Below, in pieces: positions 47,844 through 60,064 of a stretch of 64,000 nt of DNA (the stretch's first letter is position 1; every line of letters begins with the position of its first letter). This stretch comes from Owenia fusiformis. Lineage: Eukaryota; Annelida; Polychaeta; Sabellida; Oweniidae. The notes under the pieces were generated by a model. The model saw only the letters and a program-made list of their open reading frames with translations, searched no databases and was not told where the DNA came from. Location: positions 348,001 to 412,000 of the forward strand of contig CAIIXF020000002.1 of the NCBI GenBank assembly GCA_903813345.2, given 5' to 3'. The position numbers were made by a program, and so were the translations under genes.

Positions 47844-50800
47844 CTATTTAGGGCATCCGATGACATCAAACCGCATTGAGATATAGGTACTGCAAGCTTG
47901 AGGATTGATGCGGACAAACCTCGCTAACACAGGTGGCTCAATCAAGTTTGTAACATGCGTGTTTGTATCTGTGTTCCCCGACAATATCTTATAGCAGAAA
48001 CAAAAAAAACATATTTCAAGTTTGGGGATTGATGCAAACAAACCTCACTTACACAGGTGGTTCTATGACGTTTGTTACATGGCTGTTTTAATATGCGTTC
48101 CCCGACAATATCTTAAATCAGAAACAAAAAAACATATTCAAAGTTTGAGGATTGATGCGAACAAACCTCGCTAATACTGGTGGTTCTATGAAGTTTGTAA
48201 CATGCGTGTTTGAATCTTTGTTCACTGGCAATATCTTGTCAGAAAAAATATGTGCTATTGTAAATGGGACATTCGACTCATTTTAGAATTTATAAACGAG
48301 ATAAACAATGATGTCGCAAAATAACGTCAACATACATGTCTGCATGTACATATATACATTACTGGACAATCAATGGACTGAATTGAACACAATAATTTAC
48401 AGTAAATACTTTGATATAAAAGGTGTCTCATAAGCCGGAGACGGCTAGGGCTATTGCCTTTCTTGTAAATGTATAATGTATTCACCATGTAGCCTGTGAT
48501 ACTATAATAAATATTTAACTTACTAACTATATATGTGGCGCATATTGTTTATAATGCATACATCGTTTCTATTAGATTATGTAAGTATTTGAAACATTTT
48601 GGAAAACGCCGACTATCAAACAGTTTTTAATTTTAAAAGGACGGGGGTATTAAGGTCCTTATTTAAGCCTCCGAAATATTTAGAATAATTTGAACGAATA
48701 TTAAAGAATGGACTTTGTTTGATAATCAAAATTAAAAAATTAGGTAATTATGACCTTTATTTTACAAAAGAGAAAACCCAAGGAAAGCTATGGAGAATAA
48801 ACAGTACAGTTTAGGGATCTTTTTGGATTTAAGTAAAGCCTTTGATACGGTTAACCATGATATTCTACTTACTAAATTGAAATTTTACGGCTTCCAGGGT
48901 AAATCCCTGGATTGGTTCAAAAGTTATCTTAGTAAGAGGAAGCAAACTACTTTTTTTGAACATGAATAATCGGGTATGAAAACAATACAATTTGGTGTCC
49001 CTCAGGGATCCATTTTAGGCCCCGTACTTTTCATCCTTTACATAAATGACCTAATCTCTACTAGCAATTTATTCAAATATGTAAATTTTGCTGATGATAC
49101 AAATATTCTTTGCTCTGACAAAAATATTTATTCCTTAATTGATATAGTGAATAATGAATTAAAAACTGTAGATGATTGGTTCTGTGCTAATAAACTCTCA
49201 TTGAACATTGATAAAAACAACTTTAGGGTCTTTACAACTTCCCAAAATATGGTTCCAGATAATATCTCAATCAAAATTAGAGACTCTTACATTACTCGTG
49301 TTTTTTCAACAAATTTCCTTGGCGTTATAATTGACCAAAATTTAAATTGGAAAGAACATATTCGAAAATTGCTCTAAAAATTTCAGAAACCATAGGTACT
49401 CTATTTTGAATAAAACACAAACTCAGTGTTAAATCATTATTGAATATCTATTACTCACTTATTTATTCACACTTACAATATTGCATCCCAGCTTGGGGTG
49501 GGACAGGAAAAACACATATTGATATCTTATTAAAGTTGCAATTGCAGAAACGATTTGCCCGGTTAGTTACTAATAGTGAATATAATAAAGCACCATCATC
49601 ACCCTTATTTCAACAACTAAATATACTTAAAATAAATGATATTTATAAACTCAATGTTCTCATCTTTACTTACAAATGCATCAAACGTCCACACAATTTC
49701 CCGAATGACTTATTTTGCAATTATTTTCAAGCAAATCAGCAGGTACACGACCACAATACAAGACAGACTGATAATCTTCATATTTTCAAATTTAGAACCA
49801 ACTATGGCAAACGAAGTATTAAAACTCAAGGGGGAATAATCTGGAATTCAACTCCAGATGTTATCAAAAATTCAAAAACCATTTTTATCTTTAAGCGAGC
49901 CTTTAAAAGACATGTAATTAGTCTCTATGATTAGTACCCTGTACAACAGATGCACCTTTTATCCATTTAGCTATTCTATATCATTAAAATGTTTTTATCA
50001 TATTTTTTTTCATCATATTTATTTGTTTCCCAATTTGGCTTACATAATTTATATTTTGAGACACTTTGTAACATCAATAATAATTGTAACTAACAATATG
50101 CCATTTGTCAAATATTTTAGCTTGTGATAACACATACACCCATTAGGGTGTCATTATCACTGATATGTATAAATGTTTATGTGATTTTAATAAATAAATA
50201 AAAACAATAGGTCATTGTATTAGCATGTTTAAAATGACTTCTTTAAAGTGTGCGCCTGACCCGGCTACGTATAGCACAGAGTTTATACTGGCGGATTAGA
50301 CTAGTTCATTTTTTATATGTGTGTGAAAGCTTTCTCTTATTTGCGTTTTTTTCGTTTAGTACGGTTTTGTTATAATTGCCGAGGTCATATAACCGGGATA
50401 AAACAATGATTATCGTTGACTGCCCACACACAAAACATACGTTGAGTGAACAGTGGTATTACAAACAACAGGCTTTAGAATACAAAGCGTAGTGTGATAA
50501 TAAGCTGCACACTACCACTGCTGCATGTACATATTACTAATTTACTAGGGCTCCCAAAGAGTGGATAGAGAGGTTGTGTTTGTCACTTTTAAATTTTACA
50601 TTTCAAAATTGTCATTTTACATGTCATAATTTGTTGGTTTCATTCGTTTAGCCAATCAAAACATTGTAAAACAATAAATTGTATGTTACGTACAATCAAT
50701 TTTGTTCAGTTTTGATTAGTTGTCAGAATAAAGTTACGTTCATCTGAATCCATGTATCAAAACAAAAATCCTATTTTCACTTCAAAATACTTCAGTGAAA

Positions 50801-53800
50801 TGAAGGCTCGGAATTGTCACATGCAATAACTTATTGTCGTATTCGTTATTTTATCTTCTCGATAGTAGCATTTAGTCGCACATTTGATGCCAGGTCACCT
50901 TGTCGCGTACCTCTTGGGGAACCCCACATTTATGTGTGTACTCATGGAAGTAAATTCCCCGGTGTAGCCGAGAGCCACAAACTTTTCAACGGGTTCGAAA
51001 TGACCAATTTCTCTCATATATACTCTAAATATTTTATTATTTAGCACCTACAAAGTATTGCTAATAACCATATGTAATTTCAATAAGGAAACTTATCTGG
51101 CTACATATAAATTCAATATCAACACTAGCTGTTCTCTCAACACGTCCTGGCTTACCTTGTGGTGACAAACCCTGGATTTTCGCTATTTATAGTTTATCAA
51201 CACCTGGACGCATGCGCATTTTATACTTTATCGGGCACTTTAAGTTAGAATCATATTCACAGCTAGTATCACACTGTAACTATTTACTGTCAAATTAATA
51301 ATAGTTCCAAAGTCTCAAGGTTTTTAATTGTACTCTTTTACACCACAGTGAAGATAAACAAACCGCATAACTATCAATGTTTTAAGAAAAATATATAATA
51401 GAAATCATAGATGTGACAATTTTCAAATTTTATTCTTAACTTTTCTTCATTTTGTTGCCCTTACACAAACAGTGTAAATAAGCACATTTTCTCTCAAATT
51501 CTGAATAACCATGTTATCATTAGAGGCTTGCTTGATTTAGTGATATTTAATTTCATGGTTGGGCCGTCATGGCTACAGATTAAAATCTTGTCATGATTTT
51601 GCCCAGTTATTTTAAACCTAACTTGCATAATTATGTATAGCGTCTTGTTGCACTTATGATGTGCAAAATATTATCAGCAACATAGGCTTTCTTGTATTAT
51701 CATCTTTATGCAACGAGAAAGTGCCTAACAGCAATTTGAGCGACTGAATTATAAATGTACATTGCGATGATGAGCATGTAAAGAAAAAAAACTTAATATT
51801 TGTCACACTCAATTCGTAGATTAAAATTATAATTTTAAATCGTCACATAAAACATATGAAAATATGTCAAGTCTCTACATGTTGATGCTTATTATCTTCA
51901 TGAAATATGAGAAGAAAATGTCAATAGTGTTACTTGTTTGCTAATATATATATTTATGTGGTATATGAAAATATCTTCATAATAATCTTTCTAACTAGCA
52001 GAATTATTATATCCCAACTTTATGCTCAAACCCTTTTACAAATATCATAATCTTTTTACTCTCATCTTTTGGATGTTTGAAACAACAATTTATGTTGTTC
52101 AAATGGTTAATGATACATATTATTGTATCAGCCCAAAATCAGTCAACTTATCCTCTCCGTGTTAGAATCCAATAGCGTCCTATAGAGTGATGTTCAAGAT
52201 GTATGAACATTCGGTTACATGCGCTACTTAAGTAAGAGTGTATATTTACGTTGTACGTAACTGATGTAAAAATATATTAACTATATGTTTAATATTTTAG
52301 GGACATTTAATGAGGTTTTGTATAAATATACTCATTGTGGTAAACATGTGTGATACATGTATATTGACCTTGAAGTAATAAAAGGAATTGCGACACAAGA
52401 TTCAATTACCTGACCATAGTCTTGCAAATTATCTTCAACTTCACTATAGATGAACTTATATGATAGAACCCATGCGTAAGTAATAAAAGGAATTGCGACA
52501 CAAGATTCAATTACCTGACCATAGTCTTGCAAATTATCTTCAACTTCACCATAGATGAACTTATATGATAGAACCCATGCGCCAAAGGCTTGGGATCCTT
52601 GAGTTACCACCTCGGATACAAACATAACTTGGCCAAGGTCTGCTTGTATCCACTGGTTCGTGTTCATATCTGCAAAAGCAACAGCCCAGCTCCTACTGGA
52701 AATATAACATATACTTTTCAATTGATTATGTACATATTTGCTAAACTGTTCTGACTCTATCAATATTTATTGATACACATCATACCTGCCAACCTAAGAC
52801 TAACAATTTGCGGTAGTTTTTTTTTAATTGCGGTATTTTTGCGGTAGATTTTACATGAAAAAACGGTAATTTTTTACAGTAGTTTGTCATTTTTACGGAA
52901 AAACAAAAATTTTACGGTAGATTCCCGAAAAAATACGGTAGATTGGCAGGTATGCACATAGTATTCCAGGTCTGTATTTGTTAATGACGGTGCATGTTAA
53001 TTTGAATATTAAGTTCAACGATAAACAATTATGTATCATTTTTAATTTTTGAATTATTGATATTGATGTCAATTATATATTAGCACTGTAATTCCGGAAT
53101 TGTCACTTAATACACACAATAAACGTGATTCGAACATGACTGTATTCACGCCTTCTATAAACTGTGAACAAAGTCAATGCTTCAGCTGAGTTATATTCGA
53201 GATCAAATCCCCGGTTCTGTACGGAGTGTTTCGTTCAGTGTACTGAATTGTCAATTCGGGCTGTTCCGTTCTTTTCGCATCCCCCTCTCGTCTGCAATAA
53301 AAATCAATATGGAGGCCGGACAGAATTGTCCTGATCCTAAGTTTGCCGTGGGAGATTTCGTTACTTGTAATTTGAAACACCCTGATATTAGTTTAACAAT
53401 TGAGAACAAACTTGTTTATATTACAAGCATCACCAATAGAACAGGAACAAATAGGTACTCCGTATTTATGATTGATTCACAATTGAGTATGGATTTCGCC
53501 ACTTGGAATTTGGAATTAAGCCAGGAATTTAGTGATTTTTTCGACAATGCTGATGTTTTTGAGAAAACAGTTATCGATAATGATACATCTTGTCCAGCGG
53601 AAGTGAAAGTGAAACGCCATAGCGAAGTAGAATAAGCAGAAATCAAAAACTTACAAGACTGTAGAGAAGAGCCCTCCACAAAAGCAGCCACAAGATGGAG
53701 TGTGAATATTTTCAAAGGTAGGCTTACGCCGGCTAAGTTCGATTGCAAAATAAATTAAATAATCCCAAGTTATCAAGATCACTTAGTTTGTCTTTTTTTC

Positions 53801-56088
53801 TTTTTTTATCATTTAGGTTATTTTTGTTTTCTTAGGCTAGCCATGGACGTATATCATCGTAGTGTAGATCTACAATTTTTTTTTCATTTTCAGGTTGGCT
53901 GGCAGAAAATGAGGAAGCAGTAACATTTGAGGAAATGACACCTGATGAATTGAACACTAGATTAAAACGATTCTATGCTTCTGTGAGAACATCTAAAGGC
54001 GAAGTGTACAGTAAGTCAGGATTAGTCGCTATTCGTGCAGGACTGCAGCGACATCTGATTAACCATGACAAGAAAATAAACATAATTGTCGACAGGGACT
54101 TTCAGTCTGCCAATAATGTATTGAAAGGAATGTTGAAGAAAATAAGGCGTGATGGTCATGACAAAACTATGCATAAACCCGCCATTAATGATTCAGATAT
54201 GATGAAACTGAACGATTATTTTGCCGATTGGAAAGTTAACTCGACAGTATTGGTGAGAAAAGTGTTCTTTGACATTTGTCTACATTTTGGTAGAAGGGGC
54301 AGAGAAGGTTTACGAAAACTCGATGTGAATTCGTTTGAAGTAAAAGTTGATGAAAATGGACAAAAATATGTTCAACAAACATTTAACGAATATGACAAAA
54401 CCCATAAAGGATTAGATCCTAGAGAAACAAATAAAAGTCCTATCATGGCAGCAAGTGAGTGTGTGGAGTCATTTGAGTTCTACCTATCTAAAGTTAATGA
54501 GAAATGCAACAGCTTCTTCCAGACACCTGACACTGTGACCAAAGATAGGCCAAATGGATCATGGTACATGAACAGGTATGTAATAATGGATTTATTTTGG
54601 CAATGTGGATTTTTTTTATCATATGCAATAAATGAACAAATGTTTGCCAGGCACGTACACTCTATTTGATCATGACTACAGCCATTAAGTATTTTATCCC
54701 AAAATCCATATGAAAATTGTTTTGATAGAAAATTTCAATGCCAGTTCAAGAGACATTTGTATATTATTTCAGACCCCTTGGTCACAACAAGCTAGCCTCA
54801 ATGATGGCGACTATATCAGAGGCTGCTTCTCTGTCACGCAAATATATAAACCATTGTATTCGAGCGACATGCGTCACTCTTCTGGATCGTGCGGGCGTAA
54901 AAGACCGTGACATTATGTTGGTAACTGGTCATAGAAATCCAAGCAGCCTTAAGCACTATGCACAGGCTCCTACTATAGAGAAGAAGACAGATCTGTCAAA
55001 TGTGCTTCATTGTAGAAAAGCAATTGTACCACCTAATCAAGGAAATATGTCAGTGCCACTTACTAGTATTATACCAGGAGGAACTGTAGTAGCAAACAGC
55101 AGTGCTACAAGTAGTGCTACACACAACAATTTTCAAAATTGTCAGGTTTCATTAAGTTATTATAACTAAAACTGATAAACTGATGAACTGATAAACAATG
55201 ATAAGGACCAAGAGACATAAGATTACTGTACATGAGTTTTAACTTAATTGTTTTTTTGTATTTATTACTTTATGGCTAATACAAGTTACAATGTTTACTA
55301 AAATGCCAGAAGTTTTGTTTACATGTTTGCTTTTTAAATGCCTCAATAGATGGCGAAAAGCAAAATTAATTCAAAGGTCATAGTATAGAGGGCGTAAGAA
55401 CTTAGCAAAATGCAGTGATTACTCCGTTATATGGATATCCGCCGTGATCTTTTTGATTCTGGGCAATATAGAATTAATTTCAATAATTATCAGTGATAGT
55501 AGATATGCGTGAAACCAATAAATTAAGCCGAAATGTCAATAAAAAAACTTACGTCGGGGTCAAGAGGTAAGTAAACAAATTGGAACAGCCAAACGCCTAA
55601 CCGGAAGTAGAAATGAAAAAATTGGAAATGAACAATGAAATTGAAGATTGTGCATTATTCTGGTGAGTTTTCATGTTCGAATCGTAATATAGACATCAGA
55701 GCAGGGTTTCTAGTTTCGAATAACACCCCGCTGGTCTCGGCACAAAAGCTTTCGAACCCCTCACTCCCTTCGGTCGTTCGGGGTACAGAAAACGTTTGTG
55801 CCGAGACCAGCGGGGTGTTATTCGAAACTAGAAACCCTGCTCTTTGGTCTATATTTCTTAATTATAATATGATACGTGACGTCACAAAAGTTAGAACAAT
55901 TGATTTACTAGTCTACATTGACATGTTTCACCAATTAAAGTTATATCCCAATATTTGGTATACGTACCCTGTCAGGTCTAATCTAGCATTATGTGGGGCG
56001 TTAATTACAGAATACATCGACGTTGCAGTAAAATCCCCATCAGCAACATAATACATGTCTCCAGATATCAGCCTGTATTTGCAGGTGA
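47844..56088 (-). CDS. F5/8 type C (discoidin) domain protein, three exons
   Basis: Minus-strand exons 56088-55968, 52695-52515 and 47987-47844. The joins are phase-perfect (GG|T, then phase 0) and together form one full discoidin domain. Visible landmarks: start C-KYRLISGD, DGDFTATSMY, NAPHNARLDLTG; middle WIQADLGQVMFVSEVVTQG and WVLSYKFIY; end GNTDTNTHVTN, EPPVLARFVRINPQ and MRFDVIGC. The frame closes with CPK and TAG. The domain usually binds carbohydrate or phospholipid in secreted or surface proteins. Exons further 5' are not identified. In the last exon TAG is followed at once by GTAAG, so the annotated end could also be an exon border. One intron contains a Crypton-like gene, the other a LINE. 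Confidence 0.85.
47990..48245 (-). repeat. Two extra copies of the 5' edge of the last discoidin exon
   Basis: The ~124-bp unit contains the acceptor region and the first ~95 nt of the exon (AAG|ATATTGTCGGGGAACA ... AGGTTTGTCCGCATCAATCC). The extra copies have decayed: stops and substitutions such as GAACGCATATTAAAAC break the GNTDTNTHV segment. Confidence 0.8.
48770..50205 (+). mobile_element. 5'-truncated, degenerate LINE (CR1/L2/Jockey-type)
   Basis: Broken RT frames: FLDLSKAFDTVNHDIL, then GVPQGSILGPVLFILYINDL and FADDT (catalytic DD), then a C-terminal part with HNTRQTDNLHIFKFRTNYGK and WNSTPDVI. Stops near 48967 and 49375 and frame changes split it into several pieces (48976-49377, 49440-49934). 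The 3' end is TTTTAATAAATAAATAAAA. It lies in a discoidin-gene intron, antisense to that gene. Confidence 0.85.
50210..52330. other. Intronic/intergenic, no gene recognised
   Basis: AT-rich. No exon of the discoidin gene and no repeat family that I can name. Confidence 0.35.
52373..52582 (-). repeat. Tandem duplication of a discoidin exon 3' edge with donor
   Basis: Two copies with a 105-bp period. Each includes, on the minus strand, AWVLSYKFIY(G/S)EVEDNLQDYGQ codons, the donor GGTCAG|GTAATT and about 40 nt of intron. The upstream copy belongs to the real exon ending at 52515; the second donor is at 52409. Confidence 0.9.
52781..52954. mobile_element. 174-bp MITE with CATACCTGCCAACCT ends
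   Basis: CATACCTGCCAACCT on the left and AGATTGGCAGGTATG on the right. The interior is rich in TTTACGGTAG/GCGGTAGATTTT repeats. Confidence 0.75.
53309..55169 (+). pseudogene. Crypton-like tyrosine recombinase gene with an in-frame stop
   Basis: Exons about 53309-53717, 53894-54575 and 54773-55169 with phase-consistent AG/GT joins (FKG|WLAE; MNR|PLGH). The catalytic part shows HFGRRGREGLRKLD (Arg), HCIRATCVTLLDRAG (His-x-x-Arg), VTGHRNPSSLKHYA (His and Tyr) and HNKLASMM, as in DUF3504/Crypton-derived recombinases. The first exon reads through MEAGQNCPDPKFAVGDF... but has a TAA at 53633-53635; the frame resumes at once (AEIKNLQDC...ATRWSVNIFKG). Either translation starts downstream or this copy is broken. 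It lies antisense inside a discoidin-gene intron. No terminal inverted repeats are seen, as expected for Cryptons. Confidence 0.75.
55687..55854. mobile_element. Foldback element, ~48-bp perfect arms
   Basis: AGAGCAGGGTTTCTAGTTTC through CTGGTCTCGGCACAAA is repeated as an exact reverse complement at about 55795-55843. Outer AATATAGAC/GTCTATATT extends the arms. The loop contains CCCTTCGGTCGTTCGGGG. Confidence 0.9.
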
Positions 56089-56229
56089 CTGCAATATAAC
56101 AGCAATATATCAAGTATTGTGTATATAAGACTTAAAAAGTATATATGAGTATATAGCAGACATCAGGAACACATGTCAAATCACCGATTGATGAACTATA
56201 TGTTTTATTGAACAAGTTATTGAAAAATG

Positions 56230-56800
56230 TTAAAAATTACACATTGTCAATTAAATGGTCATCTTTGAATAGTAACAGTTTCATATAAAAAATAACCATT
56301 TGTTTTTAGATTTTTTAAGTAATAATTTGTATTTTGTTATTGCCACCAGTTGAGGCACTTTGAGTGTTATGTAAAGTATTTCAGATTAATCGTTGACATC
56401 TGCTACCTCGGTGAGTTTTTTCTAGTTAATCCATTTCATAGCTAATGAAGGTGTTTTAGTGGTCAATATTCATAAATCAAACAGTCTTGCGGGATGTTTT
56501 GTTCTGAAAATCAATAAGACTGAAACCGGCAATTCGAAAAAACTGTAGAAAGTCGGGGTTACTTAAAATAAATCCGGAGAAAAATCAGGGTTTAAAATAT
56601 AATGTGAGAATCATAGGCTTATGTATGAGTGCACATAAAATAAAACAGGGCTTCTTCAAATATGATTGTCTTGCACAATTGCATGCGTAATTACAACCGT
56701 ACATATATATATAAAATACACCCAAAAGATATATCTCACCTTCATTGGAGGTAAACAAAATACATTCGGGCTGCGGGAAATATACTGAGGGAAAGATATA
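56230..56800. other. No gene recognised
   Basis: AT-rich, presumably upstream intron or 5' flank of the discoidin gene; no further discoidin exon identified. Confidence 0.35.
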
Positions 56801-56807
56801 GGGGTTA

Positions 56808-56945
56808 TGCACTGGGAGGTTTAGGATACAGGGAATATCCCGAGGGATATACAATATATCTTCCCGAGGGACCGAAGGGACCGAGGGAAGATGTATTGTA
56901 TATCCCAAGGGATATTCCATGTATCCAAACCGACCGTGCATAACT
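56808..56945. mobile_element. Foldback MITE, same family as at ~30.1 kb
   Basis: A palindrome, GGAATATCCCGAGGGATATA...TATATCCCAAGGGATATTCC, with loop GAGGGACCGAAGGGACCG. It ends with ATCCAAACCGACCGTGCATA, matching the 30117 element. Confidence 0.75.
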
Positions 56946-57144
56946 GGTGTATCTCATACGTGAGTGGGTTTAGGGTAGATATAACCTTTTCCACCTTTTT
57001 CAAATGACAAGATATTTATATTTAACATTTTCGTAATATTCTTTTTGTTCAATACAATGAAATTGTAACATTTAAACTTAAAAAAAATTAAATTTTAAAA
57101 TTAAAAAATTATAACTTTTGATATTTAAACTTTTTAAACTTTTG

Positions 57145-57270
57145 AAAAATTCCCGGGAGCGGGATGGATATATTATATCTGCCCGCATTTGGCCTGGAGC
57201 GGGACAAATACAATATATCCTGCCCGCTCCTCAGATATGATATATATTCCCGAGTGATATCTACCCCAAA
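57145..57270. repeat. Imperfect inverted GAGCGGGA/CCCGCTCC repeat
   Basis: GGGAGCGGGATGGATATATT...CTGCCCGC and GGAGCGGGACAAATACAATA...CCCGCTCC alternate with ATATAT phrases; probably another foldback remnant. Confidence 0.4.
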
Positions 57271-57654
57271 CCCACTTCAGTATGAGATACGAACATTTAT
57301 CACATGGTTAGGTGTTTCTAAGCATTTTGATTGGTCAATTGTGACAACGTATATTCCGTATCACATGACACGTGACTAATTTTCATGTGATATGGTGGGC
57401 TGGCTGTATTACTAAGGAGTCAATAGTAACGATATGACGTCACTGGTTATATCACTTCGTAGCTAAAGAAAACAGTTTGAAAATAGTATGATGTCATATT
57501 GTACGAATACAACAGTATGACGTCATATTATTTCAATGCGAACTTTCAAAACACACAAAATTATAATAGTTACTGGGAGTACAGAGTACTGAACACGATC
57601 ATAATGACCAAATCAAAATGCTTCAATTCAACATTCCAAGACATGTGATAAAAT

Positions 57655-57802
57655 CGTCATCACACTTTTCAGCTTATGTGATACAGGAAATATTCCACTC
57701 GGGTAAGAATGTATCATCACTCAAGCTTCGCTTTCGTGGATGATACAATATTACCTTTCGTGGAATATTTCCTGTATCACATGCTGAAACGTGTGATAAC
57801 TA
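57655..57802. mobile_element. Foldback MITE
   Basis: Arms TGTGATACAGGAAATATTCC and GGAATATTTCCTGTATCACA, outer CATCACACTTTTCAGC / GCTGAAACGTGTGAT. The inner palindrome ATGTATCATC...GATGATACA surrounds AGCTTCGCTTTCG. Confidence 0.8.
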
Positions 57803-58260
57803 ATAGTATTCACCTCAATAGAATGGAATTTTTGATTTATTATATCATTTGAATGTTCTACAAATTAAGTGTATTTCTTTTAACCATTTGACCATTTTAA
57901 CCATTACATAGATACAATACATGTGCTCATCAGAATAACCACTCTAACTACAGCCACTCTTAGATGCAAGATATTGCCATCTTTCATCCTCAAAAGTCAC
58001 ACGTGCAAGATGACTTGTGACATCACATCACTTGTTTATAAACATCAAGAACATGGCAACGGATGCACAATTGCTATGAGTACTCATGCTCATACTACAA
58101 ATATAAGCTGTGACGTCATAACAATGAAGTTTTTTTGCAATGCGTATCCAAGTATTTTCTACAATATTGTTGTGACGTCATAACAAAAACATAACATCCG
58201 GGACTTTCTACCGTGGTATATACTTAGCAGTTATGTCCCTATCATTGAATAAATCCATAA

Positions 58261-58311
58261 GGTCTGTCATCAATATAGCCCGAGCTTGCGAGGGTTATAT
58301 TACGACAGACC
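58261..58311. mobile_element. Short foldback
   Basis: GGTCTGTC...AATATAGCCCGAG and CGAGGGTTATATT...GACAGACC are inverted around CTTG. Confidence 0.7.
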
Positions 58312-58825
58312 GAAATACTATGTAATACTATATGTAATACTCCGTGCTATAGGATATAGTTCTGAGTAAGGACATTAGCGGTTAGTGATTTGGTTTTCTG
58401 AATAAAAAGTCATTTTCTCCTTCCCTACCCCATTGGAGCGCCATCTGGCGTGGGGGTGTATAGAGATATTGTATATCGTATAAGAGGCTGAAAATTTATT
58501 GTATATTGTATAAGAGGGGGCAATATTAATCATATATTGTATAAGAGGTGTAAAAAATATGGTATAATAGAAAATATATGGTATATGGTATCTAGAATAA
58601 AAGAAGGCTAATTATGAAGAAATTGTCCCCTTAAGTTTCCCATTGTGCCAACTCTCTTACTGTAACCGTGTTGGAAAAACATGGAAAAGTAGTTTCTCTA
58701 ATTGGTTCCACATTCCAGGTCAATCAATACTGTAAGTTTAGAGAAAATCCCTCTCAAACTAAGAGTTTTGTGCCCTTTTCATTCAAATTTTCACACGAGG
58801 TGTTAAATATAGTCTTAAATAAGAA

Positions 58826-59796
58826 TCACGCCCGGTGATCAGAAGAAATGAATGGAGGGGGGAGTAGATCTAGCTGATTTTCGGTAGAAAATTCAACAAA
58901 TCATGAAGATATATTTTTTCAAGAGAAAGTTTACAATTGAATGACTCAATGAATAGACGCAGTGGACGGGGGAATATGTAAGGTCTTCTTAGATTTTTTT
59001 TGAACTGTGGAGTTCTAAAATAAAAGATCTATTAAAAAAGTGCTGCGTCGCCAATGTGCATATGCCAATGTAATTGCTATACATCAACCAACAGGGGTCT
59101 ACACGACCTGTAATAAATACTTGTAAAGTGAAGTGATTATCACAAAACTATTGTCATCATTGGTTTTGTAAAACACGTTACCATACATTATATAAAAAGT
59201 AATCGAAAATTATTAAAATTGAACGGAGGGGGGGGGAGTAATGTGTCTATATAAGTCATATGAAAACTTCCAATAACTCCATATGTCCCCATTTTTCACT
59301 TTTCAGAGTTGTAACATCAAGTTACTGGTGAGTTCCTTTTTCAAGTACACGAATTTGTGGAAATTTCTTCCACCTTAAAGACATATTAATTCCCCCCTCC
59401 ATTCACTCCCCCCTCCGTTCAATTTTAATTATTTTCGATTATTTTTTATCTATCATTTGGAAAATTATTTTAAAAAACCGGCAATGAATTTTGTGATAAA
59501 AACGTCGTTTATATATTTATTACAGGTCGTGCAGACCATTGTTTGATTTATAGCAAAAACATTGGCATTTGCACGTTGGTGACTCAGCGCCTTTTTTAAT
59601 AGATCTTTTATCTTAGAACTCCATCAGTTCAAAAAAATCCAAGAAGACCTAACATATTTCCTTGTGCACTGCACCTATTCATTTAGCCATTCAATTGTAA
59701 ACTTTTTCTTGAAAAAATAAATCTTCAACATTTGTTGAATTTACCGAAAATCAGCTACTCCCCCCTCCGTTCATTTCATCAGATCACCGGGCGTGA
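58826..59796. mobile_element. 971-bp foldback DNA transposon derivative
   Basis: The termini TCACGCCCGGTGATC / GATCACCGGGCGTGA are exact inverted repeats. Most of both halves also pair: GGAGGGGGGAGTAG / CTACTCCCCCCTCC, GCTGATTTTCGGTA / TACCGAAAATCAGC, CGACCTGTAATAAATA / TATTTATTACAGGTCG. No ORF. Confidence 0.85.
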
Positions 59797-60064
59797 GACT
59801 GCCAAATGTCATTGACTCATCTTAACTTTGATGAAAAATATGGTCACTGTGGCTACTCGTGTTTCGGGGTATGTGGGATAAATAATTAAAATATTTGAGT
59901 ATAAAGTGTTCATACAGCGCATGTTTTAATACACGCATCACAATGCTAATATAGCATAATATAGCAAAAGGTGTTTATTTGGTCTTCAAACTGTCATAAT
60001 GTTGGATTTCGGCTATTTATTGGGGATTTGAACAGGTGCATATGTAAGGCCAATGCATTAACTC

